Assembly (NCBI GenBank): GCA_947494975.1
Contig: CANLXA010000003.1
Span: 887,288-951,287, forward strand
Direction: 5' to 3'
From: an uncultured Roseicyclus sp.
GTDB lineage: Bacteria; Pseudomonadota; Alphaproteobacteria; Rhodobacterales; Rhodobacteraceae
DNA length: 64,000 nt
Of this stretch, positions 9,352 through 18,521 are shown in pieces; position 1 is the stretch's first letter; every line of letters starts with the position of its first letter. The notes under the pieces were generated by a model that saw only the letters and a program-made list of their open reading frames with translations, ran no database searches and was not told the DNA's origin. The position numbers and the translations under genes were made by a program.

Positions 9352-10547
9352 TTTCCGTGGAAGAGGCGCTGGCCGCCTGCCTTGATCTTGCGCGGCCTCT
9401 GGGCACGGAAACCGTGCCGCTGGCCGAGGCCGGGGGCCGCGTTCTGGTGGAGCCGGTGGTGGCCTTCCGCGATCAGCCGCCGTTCAGTGCGTCGGCCATG
9501 GATGGCTATGCCGTGCGCGATGTGGAGGCGATCCCCGGCCGTCGCCTGAAGGTGGTGGGCGAAGCGCCCGCAGGCCGCCACTGGCCCGGCACGATCGGGC
9601 CGGGTGAGGCGCTCAGGATCTTCACGGGCGCGCCACTCCCCGATGGCACCGACCGTGTGATCATCCAGGAGGACGTCGAGCGCAACGAGGATCGGATCAC
9701 GCTGGGGCGCAACCTGTCATCGGGCATGAATGTGCGCCCCTCCGGCGCGGATTTCGTGGAGGGGGATCGGCTGCAGGCCCCGCGCAGGCTGAGCCCCGCC
9801 GATGTGGCGCTGGCCGCCGCGATGAACGCGCCGCGGCTCACCGTGGCCAAACGCCCCGACGTGGCCCTGATCGCAACGGGCGACGAACTCGTGACGCCTG
9901 GCGAAACACCGGCGCCGGATCAGATCATCGCCTCCAACACCTATGGCCTGAAGGCGCGGATCGAGGCGGCGGGCGCGTCGGCGCGCCTGTTGCCGATCGC
10001 ACGCGACAGGCGCGAGAGCCTGGAGCAGGTCTTTGATCTGGCCAAGGGCGCCGACCTGATCGTGACGGTGGGCGGCGCGTCGGTGGGCGACCATGATCTG
10101 GTGGGTGAGGTCGCCGCCGGGCTGGGGTTGGAACGCGCCTTCTACAAGGTCGCCATGCGCCCGGGCAAACCGCTGATGGCGGGCCGCCTCGGCGATGCGG
10201 TGCTTCTGGGGCTGCCGGGCAATCCGGTCTCGGCCATGGTGTGCGGCGAATTGTTCCTGATCCCGATGCTGCACGCGATGATGGGCCTGGCCGGGGCCGC
10301 CCGGCCCCGTCTCCGCGCGCGTCTGGGCACCGATCTGCCGCCCAATGGCCCCCGCGAACACTACATGCGCGCCGAGCTGCATCCCGGCGACGATCTCCCG
10401 ACGATCACGCCCTATGGCAGTCAGGACAGCTCGCTCCTGACGGTGCTGTCGGGGGCCTCCGCCCTATTGGTGCGGCCGGTCGATGAGCCGGGTCGCCGGG
10501 CCGGTGACGTGGTCGAATATGTGGGCCTTTCAGACGTATTTTCGTGA
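9348..10547 (+). CDS. moeA: Molybdopterin molybdenumtransferase
   Basis: A 399-residue enzyme that inserts molybdate into adenylylated molybdopterin. Domains run in the usual MoeA order: an N-terminal segment with [18 protein letters not shown], then [18 protein letters not shown], the MoCF domain (about residues 175-315) with [28 protein letters not shown] and KPLMAG, and [10 protein letters not shown], then a C-terminal beta domain. Translation starts at a GTG overlapping the moaC stop (GTGA). The last gene of the trp-moa run; lexA follows after 125 bp with its own promoter. Confidence 0.96.
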   Translation: MISVEEALAACLDLARPLGTETVPLAEAGGRVLVEPVVAFRDQPPFSASAMDGYAVRDVEAIPGRRLKVVGEAPAGRHWPGTIGPGEALRIFTGAPLPDGTDRVIIQEDVERNEDRITLGRNLSSGMNVRPSGADFVEGDRLQAPRRLSPADVALAAAMNAPRLTVAKRPDVALIATGDELVTPGETPAPDQIIASNTYGLKARIEAAGASARLLPIARDRRESLEQVFDLAKGADLIVTVGGASVGDHDLVGEVAAGLGLERAFYKVAMRPGKPLMAGRLGDAVLLGLPGNPVSAMVCGELFLIPMLHAMMGLAGAARPRLRARLGTDLPPNGPREHYMRAELHPGDDLPTITPYGSQDSSLLTVLSGASALLVRPVDEPGRRAGDVVEYVGLSDVFS

Positions 10548-10551
10548 TTCG

Positions 10552-10602
10552 TTGACAAATTGTTCGGAACATGGGTAGAACATACCCGGAACGGGCAGGA
10601 AC
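10552..10602 (+). promoter_or_regulatory. lexA promoter with tandem SOS boxes
   Basis: TTGACA at 10552-10557 is followed after 18 bp by TAGAAC (10576-10581), a plausible sigma-70 promoter. Over its -10 lie GAAC words at 10567, 10578 and 10589, each 11 bp apart, giving two overlapping GAAC-N7-GAAC sites. GAAC-N7-GAAC is the reverse complement of the alphaproteobacterial LexA box GTTC-N7-GTTC. A fourth GAAC at 10599 has a 6-bp gap. Autorepression of lexA by LexA is the expected consequence. Confidence 0.88.
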
Positions 10603-10672
10603 GTGTCCCGTCGGATCCGAGCAGTCACGTCCACGACCCTTAGGGGCGGGACGACAATGGAGGGAGACGAAG

Positions 10673-11350
10673 ATGCTGACGCGGAAACAGCGCGATCTTC
10701 TGGAGTTCATTCACAAGCGGATGCAGAAGGATGGCGTGCCGCCCTCCTTCGATGAGATGAAGGAAGCGCTTGATCTGCGCTCCAAATCCGGCATCCACCG
10801 TCTGATCACGGCGCTGGAGGAACGCGGGTTCATCCGGCGGCTGGCGCACCGGGCGCGCGCGATCGAGATCGTGAAGATGCCCGAAGCGATGGAGGGCTTT
10901 TCACCCCGTCTGATCGATGGCGACCGCCACGATCCGCCCCCGGGCGCGATGCCGGTCCAGGCCGCGGCCGTCGATTTGCCCGTCATGGGCAAGATCGCCG
11001 CCGGTGTGCCGATCGAGGCCATCTCGCAGGTGGCCGCCCACGTGGCGGTGCCGCAACAGATGCTGGGAACCGGGCGCAGCCATTATGCGCTGGAGGTCAA
11101 GGGCGACTCGATGATCGATGCGGGCATCAATGACGGTGATGTCGTGGTCATCGAGGAAGGCGATACCGCCGATAACGGCGATATCGTCGTGGCCCTTGTG
11201 GAAGACCACGAGGCGACGCTGAAGCGCCTGCGCCGCAAGGGCGGCATGATCGCGCTCGAGGCCGCCAACCCGGCCTATGAAACGCGGGTCTTCCGCGGCG
11301 ATCAGGTGAAGGTGCAGGGCAAGCTTGTCGGGCTGATCCGCACCTATTGA
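10673..11350 (+). CDS. lexA: SOS response repressor LexA
   Basis: A 225-residue repressor that binds SOS boxes and cleaves itself when RecA filaments form on damaged DNA. Residues 1-65 are a winged helix-turn-helix ([13 protein letters not shown], then [17 protein letters not shown]). The self-cleavage bond is the Ala110-Gly111 pair in [11 protein letters not shown]. The catalytic dyad is Ser146 in [10 protein letters not shown] and Lys184 in [11 protein letters not shown] chose the ATG at 10673, preceded by GGAGGGAGACGAAG; a longer frame from 10571 would start inside the operator. The upstream SOS boxes show that it controls itself. It is transcribed separately from moeA. Confidence 0.97.
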   Translation: MLTRKQRDLLEFIHKRMQKDGVPPSFDEMKEALDLRSKSGIHRLITALEERGFIRRLAHRARAIEIVKMPEAMEGFSPRLIDGDRHDPPPGAMPVQAAAVDLPVMGKIAAGVPIEAISQVAAHVAVPQQMLGTGRSHYALEVKGDSMIDAGINDGDVVVIEEGDTADNGDIVVALVEDHEATLKRLRRKGGMIALEAANPAYETRVFRGDQVKVQGKLVGLIRTY

Positions 11351-11366
11351 TCCCGAAGACCAAGAC

Positions 11367-11395
11367 GGGGCGGAGGCGGCAATCGCCTCTGCCCC
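11367..11395 (+). terminator. Hairpin after lexA
   Basis: Arms GGGGCGGAGGCG and CGCCTCTGCCCC form a 12-bp stem with one G-T pair and a 5-base loop, 17 bp beyond the lexA stop. No T-run follows, so it may act as a weak or Rho-assisted terminator. Confidence 0.6.
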
Positions 11396-11618
11396 CATGC
11401 CGTGAGCGGCCTTCCGTCACCAGGGCCTACTGAACGTCAGGATTGAGCTGGCTGGTCGGGCGGCTCTGCAAACGTATGAATATTCCTGAAAAGACGAACG
11501 ATGGCCGCGCAATAAGGCTCTGACCCGGAGGGGCCAGACCGGCGCGAGGGATGGACGGTTGCGAGACCATCACCGGCGCCCTAGCTTGCGGCTCAGATCC
11601 AGCCCCGGAGAGCTCCCG

Positions 11619-14258
11619 ATGCACGATACCCCGCCAGCGCGTCCGGCCGCGCCGCAGCCCGTAAGGCTGGAAGACTATACCCCCTACCCCTTCCGCATCG
11701 ATGCCGTCTCGCTCACCTTCCGCTTGCACCCGACGCGCACACAAGTTCTGGCTAGCCTTGAGGTGACGCCCACGACATCCGGCGCCAGCCTCGATCTGAT
11801 GGGGGAGGGTCTGACCCTGCTCAAAGATGAGACCGGCGCGGACAAGATCCGCATCGACGGTCAACCCGTCGCCCATGCACCGCTTGACCCCAACGCGCCG
11901 CCCTATGCCGAGGGCCTGCGCATCGCGGCGACGGATCTGCCGGACGGGCCGTTCACCCTCACGACCGAGGTGGAGATCAACCCCTCCGCCAACACATCGC
12001 TGGAGGGGCTCTACATGTCCAACGGCATGTATTGCACCCAATGTGAGGCCGAGGGCTTCCGCAAGATCACCTATTACCCCGACCGTCCGGACGTGATGGC
12101 CCCGTTCCGGGTGCGGATCGAAAGCGATCTGCCGGTTCTGTTATCGAACGGCAATCCCGAGGGCGCGGGCCTGTGGCACGATCCGCATCCCAAACCATCC
12201 TACCTGTTTGCCCTGGTCGCCGGCGATCTGGTGGCCCATTCGGATCATTTCACCACGGCCAGTGGCGCGCCGGTGGACCTCAACATCTGGGTGCGCCCCG
12301 GAGACGAGGATAGATGCGCCTACGCCATGGATGCGCTGAAACGGTCGATGCGGTGGGACGAAACCGAATATGGCCGGGAATACGACCTCAGCGTGTTCAA
12401 CATCGTGGCGGTGGATGATTTCAACATGGGCGCGATGGAGAACAAGGGGCTGAACATCTTCAACTCCAAATACGTGCTGGCCAGCCCGGAAACAGCGACC
12501 GACCGCGATTATGCGTTCATCGAGGCCATCGTGGCGCACGAATACTTCCACAACTGGACCGGCAACCGCATCACCTGCCGCGACTGGTTCCAGCTCTGCC
12601 TGAAGGAAGGGCTGACCGTCTTCCGCGATCAGCAGTTCAGCTCCGATATGCGCAGCGCGCCGGTCAAGCGGATCGAGGATGTGCTGCAGCTGCGCGACCG
12701 GCAGTTCCGCGAAGATGCCGGGCCGCTGGCCCATAACGTGCGGCCCGAGAGCTATATAGAGATCAACAATTTCTACACCGCCACCGTCTACGAAAAAGGT
12801 GCCGAGGTGATCGGCATGTTGCGCACCTATCTCGGCGCGGACCTCTACCGCGCGGGCGTCGACCTCTATTTCGATCGCCATGACGGGCAGGCCTGCACGA
12901 TCGAGGATTGGCTGGCCTGTTTCGAGGAGGTCGCTGGCCAGGATCTGAGCCAGTTCAAGCGCTGGTATTCCCAGGCCGGGACGCCGCGTGTTGCCGCCGA
13001 ATGGCAGCGCGACGGCGACAAGCTGCACCTGACCCTGCGCCAGGAGATGCCGCCGACCCCGGGCCAGCCGATGAAAGAGCCCGCCCGGATCCCCGTTGTT
13101 CTGGGCCTTCTGGCGACGGATGGTGCGGAGATCCTGCCCTCGACCCTCGTGGATCTCGACGGGCCGGCCCTGGACCTGACCTTCGATCTGGCCGATCTGG
13201 CGGGTGGTCCCGCCCCCGATCACGTCGTGCCGTCACTGCTGCGGGGGTTCTCGGCCCCCGTCGTGCTGGACGCCCCGCTCAGCGCCGAAGATCGCGCGGT
13301 GCTTCTGGCCCACGATACCGACCCCTTCAATCGCTGGGAGGCCGGGCGGAGCTTGCTGCGCGAAGTGTTGGTGGAGGAGATCATCACACCGACGGCCACC
13401 GCCGATCATATTACCCTGCGCGACCGGATGATTGCCGCAATGGGGCGGACCCTGCGCGATACCACGCTCGATCCGGCGTTCCGCGCCCTGGTTCTCAGCT
13501 TCCCGTCCGAAGACGATCTTGCCCAGGCGGTGGTCGATGCGGGCGCGGTGCCGGATCCGGGGCGGATCCATACCGTGCGCAACGCCCTCATGGCCGACTT
13601 CGGCGAGGCCCTCGCGGAACCGCTGCAAGAGATCTACGACACCCACAATCCCGGCCCGATCTATCGCCCGGACGCCGGGGATGCGGGCAAACGCAGCCTG
13701 CGCAACACCGCGCTGGCCCTCCTCAGCGCAGGCGCCGACCAAAACCTGGCGCGCGCGCATTTCGAGGCTGCGACCAACATGACCGATCAGATCGCCGCCC
13801 TCTCGGTGCTGATCAAGGCAGGCGACCGGGACGCCGCCGCCGCGTTCGAGGCGCAATGGCAAGGCGACCGTCTGGTGATGGACAAGTGGTTCATGTTGTC
13901 GGTCGCCAGCGCGCCCGCCCCGGACGCTTTGGATGTGGCAAAGGCGCTGAGCGGCCATGCACTGTTCGACTGGAAGAACCCCAACCGCTTCCGAGCGCTT
14001 CTGGGCGGGCTCATCGCCAATCCGGCCGCCTTCCACGATCCGTCGGGCGCGGGCTACGCGTTTTTGGCCGACTGGCTGATCAAGCTTGACGGCGCCAACC
14101 CGCAGACGGCCGCGCGCATGTCCGGCGCGTTCGAGACCTGGCAACGTTACGACGCGGATCGGCAGGGTCTGATACAGGAGCAACTGGCGCGCATGGCCGG
14201 GGCGCCGGGCGTCAGCCGGGATCTGGCCGAAATGGTCGCGCGGATGCGGGCGGATTAG
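11619..14258 (+). CDS. pepN: Aminopeptidase N (M1 zinc metallopeptidase)
   Basis: An 879-residue cytoplasmic M1 aminopeptidase that removes N-terminal residues from peptides. The exopeptidase motif GAMENKGLN is at about residues 271-279. The zinc site is VAHEYFHNW (HExxH at about 307-311) with the third ligand Glu in LKEGLTVFRDQQFS. The catalytic Tyr is in the YTATVYEKGAEV segment. Length and the Ig-like and helical C-terminal domains match the E. coli PepN type. The ATG at 11619 has GGAGAG upstream; an earlier in-frame codon at 11559 adds a region unlike the family. The 268 bp after lexA hold only the hairpin above. Confidence 0.96.
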   Translation: MHDTPPARPAAPQPVRLEDYTPYPFRIDAVSLTFRLHPTRTQVLASLEVTPTTSGASLDLMGEGLTLLKDETGADKIRIDGQPVAHAPLDPNAPPYAEGLRIAATDLPDGPFTLTTEVEINPSANTSLEGLYMSNGMYCTQCEAEGFRKITYYPDRPDVMAPFRVRIESDLPVLLSNGNPEGAGLWHDPHPKPSYLFALVAGDLVAHSDHFTTASGAPVDLNIWVRPGDEDRCAYAMDALKRSMRWDETEYGREYDLSVFNIVAVDDFNMGAMENKGLNIFNSKYVLASPETATDRDYAFIEAIVAHEYFHNWTGNRITCRDWFQLCLKEGLTVFRDQQFSSDMRSAPVKRIEDVLQLRDRQFREDAGPLAHNVRPESYIEINNFYTATVYEKGAEVIGMLRTYLGADLYRAGVDLYFDRHDGQACTIEDWLACFEEVAGQDLSQFKRWYSQAGTPRVAAEWQRDGDKLHLTLRQEMPPTPGQPMKEPARIPVVLGLLATDGAEILPSTLVDLDGPALDLTFDLADLAGGPAPDHVVPSLLRGFSAPVVLDAPLSAEDRAVLLAHDTDPFNRWEAGRSLLREVLVEEIITPTATADHITLRDRMIAAMGRTLRDTTLDPAFRALVLSFPSEDDLAQAVVDAGAVPDPGRIHTVRNALMADFGEALAEPLQEIYDTHNPGPIYRPDAGDAGKRSLRNTALALLSAGADQNLARAHFEAATNMTDQIAALSVLIKAGDRDAAAAFEAQWQGDRLVMDKWFMLSVASAPAPDALDVAKALSGHALFDWKNPNRFRALLGGLIANPAAFHDPSGAGYAFLADWLIKLDGANPQTAARMSGAFETWQRYDADRQGLIQEQLARMAGAPGVSRDLAEMVARMRAD

Positions 14259-14272
14259 GGCACGCGCAGGCG

Positions 14273-15010
14273 CTAGCGCAGCACCTGAGTCGCGGTCCAG
14301 ACCAGGCCGATCAGGATCGGCTGATGCAGCAGATAGATGATCAGGCTGTGGCGACCGGGAAAGCTGACCCAACGCGCCGCGGCGCCGGGATGCGTTGTGC
14401 CAAGCCGCGCCCAGAGCCCGGCCCCCTCCATCAGCTTGGCCAACGCCACCCCGACGAGGAACGGCGCGAACCACGGGAAGACCGGCTCATAATCCACGGT
14501 CCGCAGGGGCACGGTCTGTAGGCCGGTCCACCAGAACCACGGCGCGTCAAAGGCGGGGGATCGGGCAACATCGGGCGCGAAGAACACCGCCACCGCCAGC
14601 ACAAGGATCGCCACAACCGGCAGCCGCAAGGCCGCCAGCCCCAGAAGCGAGCACAGGGCAATGGAATGCAGGATGCCGAAAAAGACGAAGGCCTCGGGAA
14701 AGGCCACATAGGTGCCGATGGTCACGGCCAGCGCCGCCGCCGCGATCACCGCAAAGCGCCGGGCAAAGGCGCGCCACCGGATGCCCGCGCCATGGGCCAG
14801 CCACAGCGACACGCCCGCAAGCAGCAGGAAGGATCCCGCCGTCGCCACCGCCAGCGCCCGCCAGAACCCCTCCCCGGTCGTGCCGGGCGGCACATAGCCG
14901 AAAAGCTCCAGATCAAAGACGAAATGAAACGCCACCATGGCACCCAGGGCCACGGTCCGGGCAATATCGAGCGCGGGGATGCGCGGGCGGGTGGAAGCTG
15001 TCGTCTGCAT
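14273..15010 (-). CDS. DUF1624 (heparan-alpha-glucosaminide N-acetyltransferase-like) membrane protein
   Basis: A 245-residue polytopic membrane protein with about seven predicted helices. It begins RIPALDIARTVALGAMVAFHF, with the family's LD-hAR motif. It also has the GSFLLLAGVSLWLAHG loop, and near the end FPGRHSLIIYLLHQPILIG, in which the GRHSLxIYLLHQP signature is clear. Members are related to acyltransferases that move an acyl group across a membrane onto a sugar or other acceptor; the bacterial substrate is not known. It is convergent with pepN with only 14 bp between the stops. Its start is 154 bp from the next gene, on the opposite strand. Confidence 0.85.
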   Translation of the reverse strand: MQTTASTRPRIPALDIARTVALGAMVAFHFVFDLELFGYVPPGTTGEGFWRALAVATAGSFLLLAGVSLWLAHGAGIRWRAFARRFAVIAAAALAVTIGTYVAFPEAFVFFGILHSIALCSLLGLAALRLPVVAILVLAVAVFFAPDVARSPAFDAPWFWWTGLQTVPLRTVDYEPVFPWFAPFLVGVALAKLMEGAGLWARLGTTHPGAAARWVSFPGRHSLIIYLLHQPILIGLVWTATQVLR

Positions 15011-15164
15011 GTCGCGTCAGGCTATCAGCCCGCCCTGCCCTTGCCCATCGGCGACCCGCGCAAAAGGCGCAAAAACCCGATGTCTACAAATCATGCCAAA
15101 CTTGCCGCGGCTCCGTCGCGTGCCTTCCGCAATCTGGGCACAATTGGCTCTCTATATGATCCCC

Positions 15165-15578
15165 ATGTCTGATACATTCACATATGCCGTCCGCCCCGGA
15201 AGCTCCACGCTCAGCGTCGTTGCCTTCGTCGGCCTTGGCGCGCTCACCGCCCTTCTCTGGCAGGCTGTCCCCGCCTTCCTTTTGTTGTTCATGATCCCGG
15301 CCCTGGCCGCGTGCCTCTGGCAGGTGACAAAGGTGCCGACCTACGGGATCCGCATCACGCCAGACGCCTGGTTCGTGATGGGCGGATACGAGGATCTCGA
15401 GATCCCGACCGGCCAGATCTCGTATCTGAAAGTCATCGACCGCAACGATCAGCGTCGCGCGACCCTGATGCTGGTGGATGGCTCCGAGATCATCCTGTCC
15501 TCCGATAGCCTGCCTGCACCGCTGGACCTGATCCGCGAAGCCACGCAGCGCGGCATCCCGGTGCGCGAAATCTCCTGA
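15165..15578 (+). CDS. Small membrane protein with a PH-like soluble tail
   Basis: About 137 residues beginning MSDTFTYAVRPGSS. Two closely spaced hydrophobic segments (about residues 15-33 and 36-52) form a hairpin. The soluble C-terminal part (about 55-137) has beta-rich composition with YGIRITPDAWFVMGGYEDLEIP and LMLVDGSEIILSSDSL. This pattern resembles bacterial PH-domain (YdbS/YdbT-like) membrane proteins, a tentative match. An ATG at 15156 would add only three residues; no strong ribosome-binding site distinguishes the two. It is divergent from the DUF1624 gene. Function unknown. Confidence 0.7.
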   Translation: MSDTFTYAVRPGSSTLSVVAFVGLGALTALLWQAVPAFLLLFMIPALAACLWQVTKVPTYGIRITPDAWFVMGGYEDLEIPTGQISYLKVIDRNDQRRATLMLVDGSEIILSSDSLPAPLDLIREATQRGIPVREIS

Positions 15579-15609
15579 ACCTCGCCACCGCGGCGAACGT
15601 CATGACAGC

Positions 15610-16596
15610 TCAATCAGTATTCGGACGGGGCACGGGGCGCGGCAGCGCCCCTATCTCCGTGTCCAGATCCGGCGCGATGCGTTGGGACGATAGGGTGACG
15701 GCGGGTTCATCAACGCCAAGCCCATCGGGGCGCATGACAGGGCGCATTGCCGGGGGCGGAGCCTGGCAATAGGGCTGATCGCTCACCCAATTGCGCATCT
15801 CTTCGCGCTTGCGGCGGGAATGGAACGGCCCCCAATCGGCGGCCACCCCCCGCATCCCCTCGGACACGACCAGATCACGCGGCACGGTCGTTGCCATGAT
15901 CCGGATGCCACAGCGCAGGTTTGCAGGCCCGCTCATCAGCGCCTCCGCCGAGCGCACATCGCAATCCCGCCACCGCGCCGTGCCCGGCGCGATCTGCACC
16001 AGCCCGAACCACTGGCCGCCACCACCCACCGCGTTGGGGCGGTGGGTGCTTTCGTGCCAGGCCAGCGTCGAGATCAGGCCGGTCCAGAACGCCGCCCGTT
16101 GCGCGGGCGAGGCCTGCTCGTATCCCGGGCACCAGGCGTGGATATCGCGCGGCACCACATCCAGAAGCGGCGCGCCGGGTCCGCGCAGCGCCGAGAGCAC
16201 CGCCGCCGTCCAGGCCGGGCCGCGCGGGTGATCGTCCCACTGCGCCGTCGGAACGGCCCAAGTATCGCGCATCGCGGGGCGGAGGGAGCGGGCCGGGGCC
16301 AGCGCCGAAATCTCCGGCTCCGGCTCGGCCAGATCCGGCGGGTCGCCGACATCCGGCTCCAGCAACGGCGCATTCAGGGCAATCTCGCCATCGGGTACAT
16401 CGGGCCGGTCCAGCGCGACGCCATCATCGATCACGCCCGATGTCACCTCCACCGCAACTTCGGCTGGCGGCTCTGCCACGGGATCCGCCTGCGCCTGCAC
16501 CGAAGCAGGCGCAAACGTGGCGCAGGCCACAAGGCCTCCGACACAGCAGATCAGGCGCAAGGCACCCATTGGCAGCCATCCCCCCAAGGTTGGCAT
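15610..16596 (-). CDS. Secreted lytic-transglycosylase-like (SLT) protein, paralogue 1
   Basis: About 328 residues. A signal peptide (MGALRLICCVGGLVACATF, with cleavage near VQAQA) precedes a Pro/Glu-rich spacer, and a C-terminal SLT-like domain covers about residues 145-300. The catalytic-Glu segment is LAWHESTHRPNAVGGGG, followed by WFGLVQIAPGTARW and conserved cysteines. Such enzymes cleave peptidoglycan glycan strands in the periplasm. Its domain closely parallels the next gene upstream, so the pair is a tandem duplication. The start at 16596 (MPTLGGW) has AGGA upstream; the ATG at 16569, with GGGGGGA upstream, is equally possible and gives a shorter signal peptide. Confidence 0.8.
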   Translation of the reverse strand: MPTLGGWLPMGALRLICCVGGLVACATFAPASVQAQADPVAEPPAEVAVEVTSGVIDDGVALDRPDVPDGEIALNAPLLEPDVGDPPDLAEPEPEISALAPARSLRPAMRDTWAVPTAQWDDHPRGPAWTAAVLSALRGPGAPLLDVVPRDIHAWCPGYEQASPAQRAAFWTGLISTLAWHESTHRPNAVGGGGQWFGLVQIAPGTARWRDCDVRSAEALMSGPANLRCGIRIMATTVPRDLVVSEGMRGVAADWGPFHSRRKREEMRNWVSDQPYCQAPPPAMRPVMRPDGLGVDEPAVTLSSQRIAPDLDTEIGALPRPVPRPNTD

Positions 16597-16650
16597 GAAG
16601 GCTTCATCCTGCCCCGAAGCGCGTGCTTCGGGCAAGCCCAAGCCGCGGTC

Positions 16651-17274
16651 TCAGCCCTGGCAGTAGGGCTGGGACGAGATCCAGGCGCGCATCTCCTCGC
16701 GCTTCTGGGATTGTACGAACGGCCCCCAATCGGCCGCAACGCCACCGCGTTGTGCGGCTACGACACCGTCACGCGGGACCGTTTCGGCCCAGATCCGCAG
16801 CGCGCAGGCAATGTTCGCCGACCCGTTGGTCAAAGCCGCGCCGGACGTCGCCTGGCAGCCATAGTAGCGCGCCGTGGCCGGGCTGATCTGCACCAGCCCG
16901 AACCAGCGCCCACCGCCGCCAACGGCCTGCGGGTTCCAGGTGCTTTCGTGGCGGGCCAGCGCCGACATCAGGCCAACCCAGAACGCTTCACGGTCAGGCT
17001 CGGACGCTTCGGGATAGGCCGGACACCATTGCTCGATATCCGCGGGCACGATCTCGGGCAGAACGGCAGCATGGGTGTCGAGCGCGGCGAAGGCGGAGCG
17101 GGTCCACTCGCCTGCTTCGGGCCGGTGATCCCAGCGCATTGCGACGGTTTCGATCTCGGGATCTTCGCCGAACCGGGACACGCCCAGATCCGACAGGGCC
17201 GCGCAGGCCGACAGGCTCAGCGTGAGGGTGACGCCAGCCGCGATACGGACCAGCTGAAGAGGCAATAGGGTCAT
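16651..17274 (-). CDS. Lytic-transglycosylase-like (SLT) lipoprotein, paralogue 2
   Basis: A 207-residue lipoprotein. The N-terminus MTLLPLQLVRIAAGVTLTLS leads into a lipobox LSAC at about residues 21-24. The SLT-like domain has ALARHESTWNPQAVGGGG (catalytic Glu in HES), WFGLVQISPATARYYGC, IWAETVPRDGVV and the closing SSQPYCQG. Four conserved cysteines suggest disulphides in the periplasm. It lacks the long Pro/Glu-rich spacer of its neighbour. I chose the ATG at 17274 because it puts the lipobox in the right place; the open frame extends 39 codons further without sense. The intergenic gap to its paralogue is about 54-80 bp, so they may share a transcript. Confidence 0.83.
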   Translation of the reverse strand: MTLLPLQLVRIAAGVTLTLSLSACAALSDLGVSRFGEDPEIETVAMRWDHRPEAGEWTRSAFAALDTHAAVLPEIVPADIEQWCPAYPEASEPDREAFWVGLMSALARHESTWNPQAVGGGGRWFGLVQISPATARYYGCQATSGAALTNGSANIACALRIWAETVPRDGVVAAQRGGVAADWGPFVQSQKREEMRAWISSQPYCQG

Positions 17275-17551
17275 TCGAAAAGTCTTGAACTGTTGCAGAC
17301 TTGCCGTTCTTTCAGAAATCTTTCGGACAAAACAAGCCTTGGCTCCGGTTAACCCCCTGCCAAAGGCCGTTTTCCGCTGATTTCGCCCCAAAGCGGGACG
17401 TGACGCGGCGTCACGTCAGGCCCCGCAGGCACCAGATTCGCGAATCACGGGCCCCGGGATGAGGGTATCCGGGCCTGCGCCGGTCCGACAAAACCTCCAC
17501 CGCGCCGCCAGTGCACAGACGCCATTCTTGCCAATCTTACAGGTTTCCCCC

Positions 17552-17689
17552 GTGCCTGTCCTCATCCTGAGCAACAGCAACGACGACTGGATGTTCACAT
17601 CTGGCAACGACACCGCCGGGGGCGGCACCGGCACCGACCGGAACACCCTTCAAGGCTTCGCGTTCGGGGCGACGACACCATCACCTTGA
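17552..17689 (+). pseudogene. Frameshifted remnant of an RTX-type calcium-binding gene
   Basis: A GTG-initiated frame reads VPVLILSNSNDDWMF, then TSGNDTAGGGTGTD and GFAFGATTPSP before a stop. Removing one G from the GGGG run at 17666-17669 changes the end to FGDDTITLI, an RTX-like motif. The start resembles that of the intact RTX protein 0.8 kb downstream ([14 protein letters not shown]). I read it as the broken 5' end of a related gene; no further RTX repeats follow. The other 277 bp back to the SLT gene show nothing I can name. A short unrelated coding frame is the main alternative. Confidence 0.42.
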
Positions 17690-17779
17690 TCCTCCAGGCT
17701 CCGAAAATCGCCCCACTTTCACCAAAAACAGCCTGCAAAAGCCGGGACAGACCAGTTTTCGACACGGACGGCCAATGCC

Positions 17780-18304
17780 ATGCATATTCTTATCGGCTTG
17801 ATCACCCTCATTGGCGGCATCGCCTTCTGGATTTACCGGGCCCGCATGGCTGCCAATGCCGCCAGTGAAATCGCCGATATCGCGGGCACGGTCGTGGGTG
17901 CGGCACGGCGGTTCGGCTTTCGCCGCCGCCACGACATGCACCCGGTCGATTGCATCGACGACGCCACCTTGGCCGCCGGGGCGCTGACCGTCGCCTTCCT
18001 CGATCTCGGCCCTGCCCAGACGGAAGAGATCCGCAAGGCCCACCTTCTGGCCCTGCAACAGCATTTCGCCATCGAAAAGGTCGAGGCGGAGGAGCTTCTG
18101 GTGATGGGCCATTGGCTCGTCAATGAATGCAACGGCCCCGCGCCCGCCACCACGCGGCTCGGCAAACGTCTGATGAAGCTCACCGGCTCCCACGCGCTGG
18201 ACGCGCCTTTGAAGGTGATCAATGACGTGGCGGGCGCCAGCGGCGGGCTGATCGACAGCCAACGCGACGCGCTCCACGACCTGCGCACGATCTTCCGCCG
18301 CTAA
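17780..18304 (+). CDS. Conserved hypothetical protein with N-terminal membrane helix
   Basis: A 174-residue protein. Residues about 1-19 (MHILIGLITLIGGIAFWIYR) form one membrane anchor; the rest is soluble and mainly helical. The segment EELLVMGHWLVNECNGP and the end LKVINDVAGASGGLIDSQRDAL faintly recall the paired helical halves of TerB-like domains, but I cannot assign the family firmly. No metal ligands or catalytic motifs stand out. The stop is followed after two bases by a perfect (CT)20 tract and then a GC-rich hairpin. Function unknown. Confidence 0.7.
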   Translation: MHILIGLITLIGGIAFWIYRARMAANAASEIADIAGTVVGAARRFGFRRRHDMHPVDCIDDATLAAGALTVAFLDLGPAQTEEIRKAHLLALQQHFAIEKVEAEELLVMGHWLVNECNGPAPATTRLGKRLMKLTGSHALDAPLKVINDVAGASGGLIDSQRDALHDLRTIFRR

Positions 18305-18349
<45 letters not shown>

Positions 18350-18354
18350 CACCA

Positions 18355-18372
18355 AGCCCCGCCCGCGGGGCT
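18355..18372 (+). terminator. GC-rich hairpin after the CT tract
   Basis: AGCCCCG-CCCG-CGGGGCT forms a perfect 7-bp stem. It is followed by CTCTCC rather than a T-run. It lies between a hypothetical gene and the RTX gene on the same strand and probably ends the upstream transcript. Confidence 0.55.
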
Positions 18373-18521
18373 CTCTCCGCTTGCCTGGTGCGCGCACCGC
18401 TGCCCCACCCGGCGGCCCGACGGCCCGGAATGCGGGTTTCCCCACCCTGCGCGCCGCCCCCCAGTCCGGTAAAGTCCTGTCATTGTTTGATGCTTTTTCT
18501 TAACTCCCGTGGGAGATACCG

